A stretch of 64,000 bases of DNA from Methanomicrobia archaeon (GCA_030603445.1 JAUVXU010000004.1:1-64000); one strand, 5' to 3'; numbered from the stretch's first letter, positions 33,357 to 42,263 are shown. Numbers and translations: made by a program. Notes: generated from the sequence alone by a model not told the origin.

Positions 33357-34535
33357 TCAATCACCCCTCACTCCAAGGTACTGTATGTCACCAATCATCT
33401 TGTCAGGTGCACTGATCAGTTTGTTAAATACTCCTTCTATTTGGTCTGCGCTAATATCTCTTCCGCCAAGGCCGTATACATAACCAGTTATGCCTGGCTT
33501 GTCGTTAACATCGTAAAGCGCGTTGCGCACTTCTGTGAACAGCGGCCCGCCAAAGGCCCCGAATGATTCCGACCTGTCCAGGACGGCTATCCTCTTGACT
33601 CCGGCAAGCTGCTCTGCTATCTGCTTTGCAGGGAAAGGCCTAAACAGCCTAAGCTTAAGAAGGCCCACTTTCTTGCCTTGTGCACGCATCCTGTCCACAA
33701 CGAACTTTGTGGTTCCTGCAGTGCTTGACATACAGATGATAACATAGTCTGCATCATCAAGATGATAAGATTCCATTATGCCATATTCGCGTCCAGACAC
33801 TTTGCCATATGCCTTCATTTCCTTTTCTATGATAGGCAGCGCCTTTTGCATCGCATCCACTTGCTGCCTCTTGTGCTCGAAGTAGTAGTCGAATAGGTCA
33901 AGCGGACCGTAGGTAAGCGGATTGTCAACATCAAGGAGCGGATACATCGGCTCGAACTTGCCTATATAATCCTGCACGACATCATCATCCAGAACATCTA
34001 CGCGCTCTACCTTATGTGATGTAATAAATCCATCAAAGTTCACCATCACCGGGAGTTTGATGTCCTTGTGCTCTCCTATCCTGCATGCCTGGAACATCGT
34101 ATCATAGACCTCTTGGGCGTTCTCATTGAACACTTGTATCCATCCGGAGTCCCTGACGCCCATCGCATCAGAGTGGTCGCAATGTATATTTATCGGTCCT
34201 GAAAGTGCCCTGTTCATGACGCACATCGTCATTGGAAGTCTTAGTGATGCTGCGATGTACACTACCTCGAACATGAGGGCCAGGCCGTTTGCGGCTGTGG
34301 ATGTTATTACCCTTCCTCCTGCTGCGGCAGCGCCGATGCAAGCACTCATTGCAGAGTGTTCCGACTCCACACAAATAAGCTCGGTGTCGACCTCGCCATT
34401 TGCAACATACTCGCTGAACTTCTCCATCATCAATGTCTGCGGGGTTATTGGATAGGCTGCAACAATGTGTGGGTTTATCTGTTTTGTAGAGTATGCGGCC
34501 GCGAAGTTTCCTGAAATTGCCATTGGTTTTGCCAT
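33357..34535 (-). CDS. porA: pyruvate:ferredoxin oxidoreductase alpha subunit
   Basis: 392 aa. It carries VAAYPITPQT (TPP pyrimidine-side domain I), ESEHSAMSACIGAAAAGGR, and domain II LFRPFPAKQIAEQL followed by AVLDRSESFGAFGGPLF. It binds pyruvate with PorB. The ATG is directly next to the porD stop, without a gap. Forms POR with the G, D and B subunits: pyruvate + CoA to acetyl-CoA + CO2 with ferredoxin. Confidence 0.92.
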   Translation of the reverse strand: MAKPMAISGNFAAAYSTKQINPHIVAAYPITPQTLMMEKFSEYVANGEVDTELICVESEHSAMSACIGAAAAGGRVITSTAANGLALMFEVVYIAASLRLPMTMCVMNRALSGPINIHCDHSDAMGVRDSGWIQVFNENAQEVYDTMFQACRIGEHKDIKLPVMVNFDGFITSHKVERVDVLDDDVVQDYIGKFEPMYPLLDVDNPLTYGPLDLFDYYFEHKRQQVDAMQKALPIIEKEMKAYGKVSGREYGIMESYHLDDADYVIICMSSTAGTTKFVVDRMRAQGKKVGLLKLRLFRPFPAKQIAEQLAGVKRIAVLDRSESFGAFGGPLFTEVRNALYDVNDKPGITGYVYGLGGRDISADQIEGVFNKLISAPDKMIGDIQYLGVRGD

Positions 34536-34823
34536 TTATTCATCCCCTCCTTCCTGCACCATCTCTATTGCATCAAAAGGACAGACCTCCATGCAGATGC
34601 CGCATCCCTTGCAATAATCGTAATCTATCCCTATTACCTTCTTGTCTTTGATTATCATAGATGTGTCAGGGCAGCATATCCAGCAGAAGAGGCATTGCTT
34701 GCACTTGTCCTCATGAAATATTGGTCGCTCTGTACGCCAATCTCCTGTAAGGTACTCTGCCGCATTGCCTGCCTCAAGGATAAGACCGCCCATAGGCACC
34801 TCTTTCCATGTCTTCTCACTCAT
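34536..34823 (-). CDS. porD: pyruvate:ferredoxin oxidoreductase delta subunit (2x[4Fe-4S])
   Basis: 95-aa ferredoxin-like subunit with two clusters: CKQCLFCWICCPDTSMI and CKGCGICMEVCPFDAI. It passes electrons from the TPP site to ferredoxin. ATG overlaps the porG stop by 4 nt. Confidence 0.92.
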   Translation of the reverse strand: MSEKTWKEVPMGGLILEAGNAAEYLTGDWRTERPIFHEDKCKQCLFCWICCPDTSMIIKDKKVIGIDYDYCKGCGICMEVCPFDAIEMVQEGGDE

Positions 34824-35383
34824 TGTTCCACCCCATTGTAAGCGGCCATAATTGCTTCCTTATTTGCCAAAACGGCCTTTTCTGGAAGCTTTTCCTTAAA
34901 CTTCTCCACTGTAGCAGCAAGGAAATTGTCAATTCCAACTAGTCCTGTGATCTTTACCAGTGCGCCAGCACATGATGTGTTTGCAACAGGCCTGCCTATC
35001 TTCTCAAGTGCCAGCTTAGTGGCATCTAGAGCATAGACCTTTCCCTTGAATTTTAGTATCTTTTTTAGGGATTCTAGATCCTTGGAATAGTTTACAAGAA
35101 TTATCCCGTCATCTGACAATCCTTCTGTAACGTTTACCTGCCCCAGCAACGTCGGGTCTAGCACGACCACGATATCGGGGGTGTATACATGACTGTGGAT
35201 TGTTATTGGTGCTTCGCTTATCCTGGTAAATGCCTTAATCGGCGCACCCATTCTCTCTGGGCCAAACTCAGGGAATGCCTGTATATAGTTTCCTTCAAGC
35301 ATCGAAGCTTCAGCAAAAAGCTCTGATGCAGTAACTACACCCTGGCCCCCTCGTCCGTGCCACCTAATTTCAATAAGTCCCAT
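34820..35383 (-). CDS. porG: pyruvate:ferredoxin oxidoreductase gamma subunit
   Basis: 187 aa. IEIRWHGRGGQGVVTASELFAEA at the N-terminus and AFPEFGPERMGAPIKAFTRIS are gamma-subunit hallmarks (CoA-binding domain). A GGAG Shine-Dalgarno lies 7 nt before the ATG. Starts 1 nt after the vorB stop, linking the two enzyme sets into one transcription unit. Confidence 0.92.
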   Translation of the reverse strand: MGLIEIRWHGRGGQGVVTASELFAEASMLEGNYIQAFPEFGPERMGAPIKAFTRISEAPITIHSHVYTPDIVVVLDPTLLGQVNVTEGLSDDGIILVNYSKDLESLKKILKFKGKVYALDATKLALEKIGRPVANTSCAGALVKITGLVGIDNFLAATVEKFKEKLPEKAVLANKEAIMAAYNGVEQ

Positions 35384-36292
35384 TTATATCTCCTCTCCAA
35401 AGCATTTTTCCTTCTTCTTCAAAAGCTCCCATTCAGCATCCACAGATGATTGTATCTGCTGAATAGTTGTTTCATCGAGTTTTCTGAATCTGCCTTGTGT
35501 TCTAAAGTAATCTATTATATTCTTCTTTTTATCATCACGAATTCGTTTGTTTATTTTATATTTTCCGTCCGTTACTTCGTATATCGGGAAAATACACGTC
35601 TCAGTTGCAAGACGAGCAATTTCTATTGTTTTCTCTGGAGGGTATTTCCAGCCTGTAGGACATGGGGCCAAAATCTGCATATAGCAGGGGCCCTCAATCT
35701 CTTTCATCTTCACTGCTTTTCGTATAATGTCTTCAGGGTATGCCACTGAAGCAGTGCAAGTATAGGGTATCTCATGAGCTACCATGATCTCGACAATATT
35801 TTTCTTTGGCGTCTGTTTCCAGGCCTTTGTTGAGCCAACAGGTGTTGTTGTTGTCCATGCGCCACGGGGTGTTGCAGATGACCGCTGGATGCCAGTGTTC
35901 ATATATGCTTCGTTGTCATAGCAGACATATTTGACATCATGGCCCCTCTCAACTGCTCCTGATAGAGCCTGAATACCTATATCCGCCGTTCCTCCGTCGC
36001 CGGCCCATCCGACAACTGTTGTCCCATCTTTTTTTCCTTTTGCCTTTAGGGCCGCTTCAATGCCGGATATTGCGGCACCGGTAACCTCAAATGCAACATA
36101 TTGCAAGGGAATATCCATGCATGAATAAGGATATACGCCAGGTATTACTGCCCAGCAGCATGCAGGCAAGGCTATTATCGTTTTCTCGCCAAGGCCCTTT
36201 AGAAGGTATCGCATTGCATGGGCGCCACCACATCCCAGGCACGCCATATGCCCTCGCTCCATATATTCTTCCTGGGGAATTGTATGTTTCAT
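35384..36292 (-). CDS. vorB: 2-oxoisovalerate (VOR-type) ferredoxin oxidoreductase beta subunit
   Basis: 302 aa from ATG 36292 (GAGGTG upstream, 2 nt after the vorA stop). It has CLGCGGAHAMRYLLKGLGEKTI, ALPACCWAVIPGVYPYS, WAGDGGTADIGIQALSGAVER and NEAYMNTGIQRSSATPRGAW. The CC motif and WAGDGGTAD pattern match VorB of Thermococcales rather than PorB. The expected reaction is oxidative decarboxylation of branched-chain 2-oxoacids. Specificity is a family-level inference. Confidence 0.85.
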   Translation of the reverse strand: MKHTIPQEEYMERGHMACLGCGGAHAMRYLLKGLGEKTIIALPACCWAVIPGVYPYSCMDIPLQYVAFEVTGAAISGIEAALKAKGKKDGTTVVGWAGDGGTADIGIQALSGAVERGHDVKYVCYDNEAYMNTGIQRSSATPRGAWTTTTPVGSTKAWKQTPKKNIVEIMVAHEIPYTCTASVAYPEDIIRKAVKMKEIEGPCYMQILAPCPTGWKYPPEKTIEIARLATETCIFPIYEVTDGKYKINKRIRDDKKKNIIDYFRTQGRFRKLDETTIQQIQSSVDAEWELLKKKEKCFGEEI

Positions 36293-36294
36293 AT

Positions 36295-37464
36295 TCAGCA
36301 CCTCTTCAAATCCACCCAAGTGTCAACTGGGCCTTTTATTTCTGGGTTATTGGAATCATTTATTATATTTATTAGGGAATTTCTGGTAACGTCGCGTCCT
36401 CCAATGCCAATCACATATCCCCTGACTAAAGGGGGATTGTCAATGCCATACAATGCCGCTTTTATCTCGGTAAAGAATGCACCTTCATACCCGAAGCAAA
36501 AGCTTCTGTCAAGCACGCAAATTGTTCCAACTTTCGCAGCAAGGGAGCGAAACTCCTCAGCAGGGAACGGCCTAAACACGCGCAAACGCGCAAAGCCGAC
36601 CTTTGCCCCGTTCTCCCTTAGTTCGTCCACTACAACGCGTATCGTGGATGACATTGAGCCGGCAGCGACAAGCACGATATCTGCATCATCACACCTGTAC
36701 AAATCAAGCATCCCGCCATACGAGCGCCCAAATATCTTTCCATACTCTCTGTCCACCTCGACGATCTTCTTTCTTGCCTCCTCCATTGCCAAGGCTATCT
36801 TGTACCTGAACTCCATATACCACTGGTGCGGCATGGACAACGAACCGAAGCTGTGCGGGTTCTCTACATCCAGCTTATAAGGGGGATCAAACTTCCCAAG
36901 AAAAGTGTCTACGGCGTCTTGGTCGGGCATGTCTACTGGCTCTGACGTATGGGAGAGATAAAATGCATCCTCAGATAGCATTGCAGGCAACAAAACGTCA
37001 TTATCTTCACATATCTTATACAACTGTATCGTTGTATCCATGACCTCCTGGCAGGACTCACAGTAAAACTGTATCCATCCAGTGTCGCGCTGTGCTATCG
37101 AATCGCTTTGATCCGCCCATACGTTCCATGGGGGAGCTATCGCCCGATTTATATTCACCATAACTACAGGTGTACGGGAACCAGAAGCCCAATGAAGCAT
37201 TTCATGCATCAACAGCAGGCCCTGGGACGATGTCGCCGTAAACGTTCTTGCGCCCACAAGCGAAGCGGATATGGCTGCAGCCATTGCCGAGTGCTCAGAC
37301 TCCATCTTTATAAATTGTGTATTAAACTTGCCATCTGCGATAAGGTCTGCTATCTTTTCCACTATCTTGGTCTGCGGCGTTATGGGATATGCAGGTATGA
37401 CCTCTGCGCGAGCTATCATAGAAGCGTATGCCGCCGCCTCGTTGCCTGAAAGTACCATCTTCAT
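36295..37464 (-). CDS. vorA: 2-oxoacid (VOR-type) ferredoxin oxidoreductase alpha subunit
   Basis: 389 aa, with VIPAYPITPQTKIVEKIADL, ESEHSAMAAAISASLVGAR and FRPFPAEEFRSL then VLDRSFCFGYEGAFF. Close in plan to the PorA downstream but clearly divergent (HEMLHWASGSRTPVVMVNIN). It overlaps the vorD stop by 4 nt. Pairs with VorB for 2-oxoacid oxidation. Confidence 0.85.
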   Translation of the reverse strand: MKMVLSGNEAAAYASMIARAEVIPAYPITPQTKIVEKIADLIADGKFNTQFIKMESEHSAMAAAISASLVGARTFTATSSQGLLLMHEMLHWASGSRTPVVMVNINRAIAPPWNVWADQSDSIAQRDTGWIQFYCESCQEVMDTTIQLYKICEDNDVLLPAMLSEDAFYLSHTSEPVDMPDQDAVDTFLGKFDPPYKLDVENPHSFGSLSMPHQWYMEFRYKIALAMEEARKKIVEVDREYGKIFGRSYGGMLDLYRCDDADIVLVAAGSMSSTIRVVVDELRENGAKVGFARLRVFRPFPAEEFRSLAAKVGTICVLDRSFCFGYEGAFFTEIKAALYGIDNPPLVRGYVIGIGGRDVTRNSLINIINDSNNPEIKGPVDTWVDLKRC

Positions 37465-37763
37465 TCCAAGTCCTCCTCAAGCATAGTTATCGCATCAAAA
37501 GGACACTCGTTGGCGCATATGCCGCAACCTTTGCAATAATCATAATCAATCACAGGGTATTCATCAACCTCATAAATGGACATGTCAGGACAAAATTTCC
37601 AACAAAAGCCGCACTTCTTGCATTTCTCCAAGTCTATCTTGGGTTTCATCGTCCTCCAACTGCCGGTCTTGAACACAAGCGACTTGCCCATCGTCACGGG
37701 TGCTGGCTGCAAATCATCATAACAGGTTATCTTTATTTCATGCTCATCTGACAAGTCACTCAC
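37461..37763 (-). CDS. vorD: 2-oxoacid ferredoxin oxidoreductase delta subunit (2x[4Fe-4S])
   Basis: 100 aa with CKKCGFCWKFCPDMSIY and CKGCGICANECPFDAI. The start is GTG at 37763, overlapping the vorG stop by 8 nt. Equivalent of porD in the same cluster. Confidence 0.87.
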   Translation of the reverse strand: MSDLSDEHEIKITCYDDLQPAPVTMGKSLVFKTGSWRTMKPKIDLEKCKKCGFCWKFCPDMSIYEVDEYPVIDYDYCKGCGICANECPFDAITMLEEDLE

Positions 37764-38307
37764 CTGCCTTTAATGAATCATAGGCTTCTTGGGCAGCTTT
37801 TGCATTTTCCTCAGCCTTTGCTGGAGCTTTGTAGCGAATTGATTTAAGCAAATCCTTAATTGCCACAACACTTGTGGCACGCACTACTGCTCCTAATATT
37901 GCAGTATTCACGATAGGTGCATTCTTTGAGCCCAGGCCATACTTACGGGCTATATGGGTGGCATCGACAGTACCGATATGCGGGTGTTTAATTTCAAGTT
38001 CAGATGGATGTTTCATCGTGTTGACTATAAGCCAACCATCATCCCTTAATCCTTCGGTCACATCAACGACGTCAATCAATGTCGGGTCCATGACGACAAC
38101 GTGATTTGGGTTGTATATGTTAGTTCTCATGCGTATGGGTGTAGAGGATATTCTTGTGTATGCAGTAACGGGTGCACCCCTACGTTCCACTCCAAAATAA
38201 GGAAATGCTTGTACATGCTTTCCTTCACAAAAGGCGGCTTCAGCAAGTAGTTGTGCACCAACTACAGACCCTTGGCCCCCTCTTCCATGGAATCGAATCT
38301 CTATCAA
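37756..38307 (-). CDS. vorG: 2-oxoacid ferredoxin oxidoreductase gamma subunit
   Basis: 183 aa from a TTG at 38307, chosen because GGAGGAG lies 6 nt upstream and the protein then begins MIEIRFHGRGGQGSVVGAQLL exactly as in the porG product. A longer frame upstream crosses the leader. AFPYFGVERRGAPVTAYTRIS is the family hallmark. First gene of an eight-gene cluster vorGDAB-porGDAB. Confidence 0.87.
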   Translation of the reverse strand: MIEIRFHGRGGQGSVVGAQLLAEAAFCEGKHVQAFPYFGVERRGAPVTAYTRISSTPIRMRTNIYNPNHVVVMDPTLIDVVDVTEGLRDDGWLIVNTMKHPSELEIKHPHIGTVDATHIARKYGLGSKNAPIVNTAILGAVVRATSVVAIKDLLKSIRYKAPAKAEENAKAAQEAYDSLKAGE

Positions 38308-38329
38308 TAAATCTCCTCCTATCCGGCAC

Positions 38330-38356
38330 AAGGCACAAAAGGGTAACAGGTGCCTT
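38330..38356. promoter_or_regulatory. 7-bp inverted repeat in the vorG leader
   Basis: AAGGCAC and GTGCCTT (perfect) with a 13-nt spacer, lying between the TATA box and the Shine-Dalgarno of vorG. It could be an operator or an mRNA hairpin controlling the POR/VOR cluster. Confidence 0.4.
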
Positions 38357-38383
38357 TTGCCTGCAAACAAACATGAAAACATC

Positions 38384-38396
38384 GATTTATAAATGT
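38384..38396 (-). promoter_or_regulatory. TATA box of the vor-por cluster
   Basis: CATTTATAAATCG on the minus strand, about 80 bp before the vorG start; a leader of about 60 nt is expected. The remaining DNA from 38397 to about 38617 is AT-rich with no recognised gene. Confidence 0.5.
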
Positions 38397-38617
38397 TTCT
38401 CTATAATTATAATTCTACATGTTTAAATAGTTTAATAAAATAACATTTATTACTATTTTTTGTCATAATGAACAACTATTTTAATCATATATGAAAGAGA
38501 CTGCTAAATTTTAAGACATAAAATAATTATAAGAAAATATCAACTGCATTGAAAAAAAGAGAAAAAATAAAAAATATGGGTAAAAGCGAATAATATTCCG
38601 TATAATAAACTAATAGA

Positions 38618-38818
38618 TTAATACCGTTTATCCGCTTGCTTTTTATCCAGTACAAAAAACGATGACTTTCTTACGGTCCTCAGGACTGGGACCATTATAA
38701 CGGCAGATGCCAACCCAAGAACGATCCTCTCAATAGGATATATAAAAAGCACGCTCTTGTACATACCGGCCGAAAGATCAAATATGGGGTTGAGGTATAA
38801 GCAAGATAAAGATGTCAA
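38618..38818 (-). pseudogene. 3' fragment of an ECF S-component gene
   Basis: The minus-strand frame reads PIFDLSAGMYKSVLFIYPIE and onward to SSFFVLDKK, identical to the C-terminal ~45 residues of the intact gene at 41492-42184, then ends differently (QADKRY). It lacks the rest of the protein and a credible start. It is a duplicated gene end, not a working gene. Confidence 0.8.
38637..38789. repeat. direct repeat copy 1 (3' end of ECF S-component gene)
   Basis: About 153 bp nearly identical to 41502-41654 in the same orientation; I count four mismatches, at 38765, 38780, 38786 and 38789. The two copies bracket the 38888-41182 secreted-protein gene with a 2,865-bp period. Confidence 0.9.
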
Positions 38819-38887
38819 AAATAGATTAAATAAATAAAAAATAAATAAAAAAAAAGAGAATTTATTTTGGCTATTTGCATAGAAGCC

Positions 38888-41182
38888 TTATGCTAATCCT
38901 GGATTGTTTATCCATGCTTCTGCCAAGTGTATGAGCAATCTTGCCATGTCCTCTCCGATATCGTCCTCTCTGTCTTCAACATTGTTGATAAATGCATTTA
39001 GGATATTTTCGAATGGCTTTATCTTTCCTTTTTCAAGCAGCATTTTGGCATTTTCTAGCTTTACTAAGAGACTTTTCTCTAACCCCTTGTTATCCAACGT
39101 ATCGATAAGATCCTCAAGCGTATCGGATACAGGTGGTAAGATTGTCCATGGATTAAAGTCAACGTTGTCACTTACTGCGTCTCCCATACCTAAAGGATTT
39201 AAGGATAGGTTATACGGCCCAGTATTGTGGCCCCACCAATTATTGGTGGCGTCAATCGAAACACCAGTATAATTGTAGCAACCGTAGCCAGTGTTTCCAT
39301 AAATACTATTATTGTGCAAAGTGATGTTGGAAGGTGTGCCATTCCATATTCCAACACCGTTACCGGTTCCGTTGTATCCATTCCATGTGCCACTATTGTT
39401 ATAAATTATGTTGTTGGTGGCGATGACATTAGAACAATTGCCTGTTAGACTGAGAGCTCCTGCACTATATCCTTCGCCGGCTACATTAGTTATAACATTA
39501 CCTGAAATTATAGCGGTATCGCTAGCAACAAAGCTGATTCCGCCTTCACGAGCGCCATCAACAGTGTTATTTGTGATGGTAGCGTTTGGACAAGAAGGTC
39601 CGCACCAACCGCTGCCACCCACCCATATGCCGTGGTCTCCTGAGTTAAGGACTGTGTTTCCCATAATTATCGCGTCGCTAGATCCCTTAGCAATGAACAT
39701 GCCATCGCTGAGGTTGTTTTGAATGAGGCAGTTCTGAACGGTCAAGTGTGTGTTGCAGAGCGCATACATCGGGTAGCAGTTGTTCTGTGACTTGACATTC
39801 TCCACCATGCAACCTGTGTAGTAGACAAAGCCTTCACTTTCGGCGTCATGAGCATAGTCGCGAAATACAATTCCGTATCCCCAATAGCCTGGCGCGCCGA
39901 AGTTCTGAACAGTAAGATTCTTTATGGTAACATTGTTGGCTGTAACGTGGATGCCTTTGGCCCAGCCAATGGTGCTAGTGCCTGTGCCATCGAGAATAAC
40001 GCTATCACGGCCTTCACCAATCAGAGTCAAATTATCAGTGGTGATTCTGACAAAAGGGCTGCTGGTAGCGTTATAAGTTCCTGCCGCCACACTAATGGTG
40101 TCGCCAGGACTGGCAGAATCAATAGCGGACTGAATTGAGGGGAATGGGCCATCTGCGGTGGCATAGCCTATAGCATAGTTACCACTTGCATCTTTTCCTG
40201 AGAACCACATCTTATAGATATTTCCATCTTTAATTACTCTTGGCGTATAGGCTCTATTAGTTCTCCATGATACGCCGTCATCCTTATGGAATAGAGGATT
40301 ATTGGCATCTTTAGTCCATGATAGGCCATCAGCCGAATAGGCATAACCTATCCCATAATTGGCGTTTGGCCCGCCACAAAACCACATATGCCAGATCCCC
40401 TCAGCATCTTTTATCACTGTGGGATAACCGACAGACCTATAATCCCACCCCACCATTGGATCGTTTGCTTCTGTACATGGGTTCAACACAGGATCATTGC
40501 CATATCTTTTCCAGTGCGTGCCATTTGCTGAATAGCCAATGCCAATATATTCATTATTACCATTAGTTGCCATGTAGTACATAACGTATTTATTATTCCA
40601 AATATCGCCATCATCCAGAATCTCAGCCCCGCCGGGGTTATAGATTAAATCACCCGGGCCATAAGAGCCACGATTCCAGCCAGTACCAGCACCTGTGACC
40701 AACTTATAAGAATCATCTTGTGTGAGGGCCTGGTCCTCACTCCAATTGATGCCATCGGTAGATTCAGCATACCTTATCGCCCCGACGGAATATATGCTCG
40801 TGCCGGAATTCCAGTACCATATTTTGAATTTGCCATCCATATACTGAACGAGGGAGTGATTTGCATTTGTCAGGCCATTGACCGGATTGGATATTTCACT
40901 CCATACCAGGCCATCTGACGATGTGGCATACCCAACCCCCGAACTTGAGCCGTACCACATTCTATAGTCGTTATCAGAAACCTTAACAATTGTTGGGTAA
41001 TATGCTTTTAAAGCTGAAGCACTTCCAAATATTGGATTCCCTACACCCTCTGTCCATTTGCTTACATGTAGGGTTGCCGGACTTTGTGCCTCCACCACTT
41101 CCCCAATTGGCATTATCACTAACAAAGACATCAAAAACATCGTTGCTATCGTTAAGCTTGTTAATTTTTTCTTTTTGTTCAG
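38888..41182 (-). CDS. large secreted beta-propeller/beta-helix surface protein
   Basis: About 764 aa. Signal peptide, then ~300 residues of repeats of the form MWYGSSSGVGYATSSDGLVW, FKIWYW, WHMWFCGGPNANYGIGYAYSADG, like the five-bladed propeller of GH43/GH130-type proteins. A right-handed beta-helix follows (IQSAIDSASPGDTISVAAG ... NNTVDGAREGGISF). The C-terminus, SLLVKLENAKMLLEKGKIKP then LNAFINNVED, resembles the FIMAH helical domain. GGAGGTG (41189-41195) is followed by a CTG at 41182 six nt later; a GTG overlapping the Shine-Dalgarno is the alternative. TATA near 41231-41242. Confidence 0.75.
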   Translation of the reverse strand: MNKKKKLTSLTIATMFLMSLLVIMPIGEVVEAQSPATLHVSKWTEGVGNPIFGSASALKAYYPTIVKVSDNDYRMWYGSSSGVGYATSSDGLVWSEISNPVNGLTNANHSLVQYMDGKFKIWYWNSGTSIYSVGAIRYAESTDGINWSEDQALTQDDSYKLVTGAGTGWNRGSYGPGDLIYNPGGAEILDDGDIWNNKYVMYYMATNGNNEYIGIGYSANGTHWKRYGNDPVLNPCTEANDPMVGWDYRSVGYPTVIKDAEGIWHMWFCGGPNANYGIGYAYSADGLSWTKDANNPLFHKDDGVSWRTNRAYTPRVIKDGNIYKMWFSGKDASGNYAIGYATADGPFPSIQSAIDSASPGDTISVAAGTYNATSSPFVRITTDNLTLIGEGRDSVILDGTGTSTIGWAKGIHVTANNVTIKNLTVQNFGAPGYWGYGIVFRDYAHDAESEGFVYYTGCMVENVKSQNNCYPMYALCNTHLTVQNCLIQNNLSDGMFIAKGSSDAIIMGNTVLNSGDHGIWVGGSGWCGPSCPNATITNNTVDGAREGGISFVASDTAIISGNVITNVAGEGYSAGALSLTGNCSNVIATNNIIYNNSGTWNGYNGTGNGVGIWNGTPSNITLHNNSIYGNTGYGCYNYTGVSIDATNNWWGHNTGPYNLSLNPLGMGDAVSDNVDFNPWTILPPVSDTLEDLIDTLDNKGLEKSLLVKLENAKMLLEKGKIKPFENILNAFINNVEDREDDIGEDMARLLIHLAEAWINNPGLA

Positions 41183-41262
41183 TTTTTCCACCTCCCAATA
41201 AAAATAAGCATAAACAATTTGTCGTTTTTTGTTATAAATATTGTGCCGGAACCGACAAAATA

Positions 41263-41409
41263 TCAAAATAAAAAGAATAAAAAGTTATAAAATGCCGTAT
41301 TTGCATGATATTTCCCTTTTACAGATTTTTCTGTGCACCCTATGCCAAATATAGCCTTGTAAACCTCTCGTGCAGCGTGCTTAGCGTTGCTATCTTCAGC
41401 ATCCTTCAT
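41263..41409 (-). other. unassigned 48-codon open frame between the repeats
   Basis: A minus-strand frame beginning MKDAEDSNAKHAAREVYKAI and containing FGIGCTEKSVKGKYHAN. It lies just upstream of the secreted-protein promoter, with no Shine-Dalgarno or TATA box of its own. It may be a relict that came with the inserted unit. The 41183-41491 region otherwise holds only promoter elements. Confidence 0.25.
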
Positions 41410-41491
41410 ATCCAGAAAGAGGCATTTTTATCAAAAAACCATTTTCTTGCGCAACGTTCTGCTCTGTGGTGAAATGCCCCAAATTTCACAC

Positions 41492-42184
41492 TTACTTATC
41501 ATGCTTTTTATCCAGTACAAAAAACGATGACTTTCTTACGGTCCTCAGGACTGGGACCATTATAACGGCAGATGCCAACCCAAGAACGATCCTCTCAATA
41601 GGATATATAAAAAGCACGCTCTTGTACATCCCGGCCGAAAGATCGAATATAGGAATAGCAATAATTGACCCAACTAGCTGATCGCAAAGCAATCCGGAAA
41701 TACAACAAATTGCAACAGCAGCAAAATGCTCCTTTCCGTCACCATCCAACCATCTTTTCATATATGGGGAGACAATTACCAATAATACAACTACTATTAA
41801 ATGAACATAAGGGTAGTACCAAACAGCACGCCCCACCGGAAACATGTACCATGCGCAGATTACAATAGCAAAGAAAGCCAGACCCTCTCGCAACCTGCCC
41901 CATGCAAGAAGTCCCGTCACTATTGCACCTGCAGTCGCAGGTACGAACATCGGAAATGAACCACCCTGTCCAGTAAGGAACTGGCCGGCAAACGAGCCTA
42001 CCAGTGTGGTGATCCCCCCAAGGATGGGGCCGAGTATGAACGCCACCACATGTATGGCCACAGATCCCATTGAGAATTGGTATGTTGTCCCTATAATCGA
42101 ATATGGGAGTTTGATATAACCTGCCACGATGATAACCGCCGACAGGACCCCAATAATTGCTACATCGCTACCACGAAGTTTCAT
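41492..42184 (-). CDS. ECF transporter S-component-like membrane protein with regulated promoter
   Basis: 230 aa from ATG 42184 (GAGGT 8 nt upstream). MKLRGSDVAIIGVLSAVIIVAGY opens six hydrophobic segments; GSVAIHVVAFILGPILGGITTLVGSFAGQFLTG matches ECF/BioY-like S components. Substrate unknown. Divergent from a winged-helix gene, with stacked palindromes between them. Its last ~150 bp are duplicated at 38637-38789. No EcfA or EcfT gene is nearby. Confidence 0.65.
   Translation of the reverse strand: MKLRGSDVAIIGVLSAVIIVAGYIKLPYSIIGTTYQFSMGSVAIHVVAFILGPILGGITTLVGSFAGQFLTGQGGSFPMFVPATAGAIVTGLLAWGRLREGLAFFAIVICAWYMFPVGRAVWYYPYVHLIVVVLLVIVSPYMKRWLDGDGKEHFAAVAICCISGLLCDQLVGSIIAIPIFDLSAGMYKSVLFIYPIERIVLGLASAVIMVPVLRTVRKSSFFVLDKKHDK
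41502..41654. repeat. direct repeat copy 2 (within the intact ECF S-component gene)
   Basis: Parental copy of the 38637-38789 repeat, same orientation. It lies in the 3' end of the intact coding sequence. Confidence 0.9.
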
Positions 42185-42197
42185 TTTAAATACCTCA

Positions 42198-42247
42198 ATG
42201 TAACTTATTACATTCCTATGTAAATAAGTACATTCGATATGAATGTA
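42198..42247. promoter_or_regulatory. stacked ATGTA/TACAT operators between ECF gene and regulator
   Basis: Site 1: ATGTAA-4 bp-TTACAT (42198-42213). Site 2: ATGTA-6 bp-TACAT (42218-42233), exactly 20 bp on. Site 3: TACATTC-5 bp-GAATGTA (42229-42247). They cover the predicted start and leader of the ECF gene. The spacing of about two helical turns suggests dimers side by side on one DNA face. Confidence 0.65.
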
Positions 42248-42252
42248 GAATA

Positions 42253-42263
42253 GATATTTAAAT
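42253..42263. promoter_or_regulatory. shared bidirectional TATA box
   Basis: GATATTTAAAT, with a palindromic ATTTAAAT core, lies about 25 bp before the ATG of the rightward regulator (leaderless) and about 25 bp before the operator cluster of the leftward transporter gene. It could serve both directions. Confidence 0.45.

Noticed and set aside
38637-41654. Insertion sequence or transposon between the direct repeats
   Set aside because: No transposase or integrase, no terminal inverted repeats found, and the repeats are far longer than target-site duplications.
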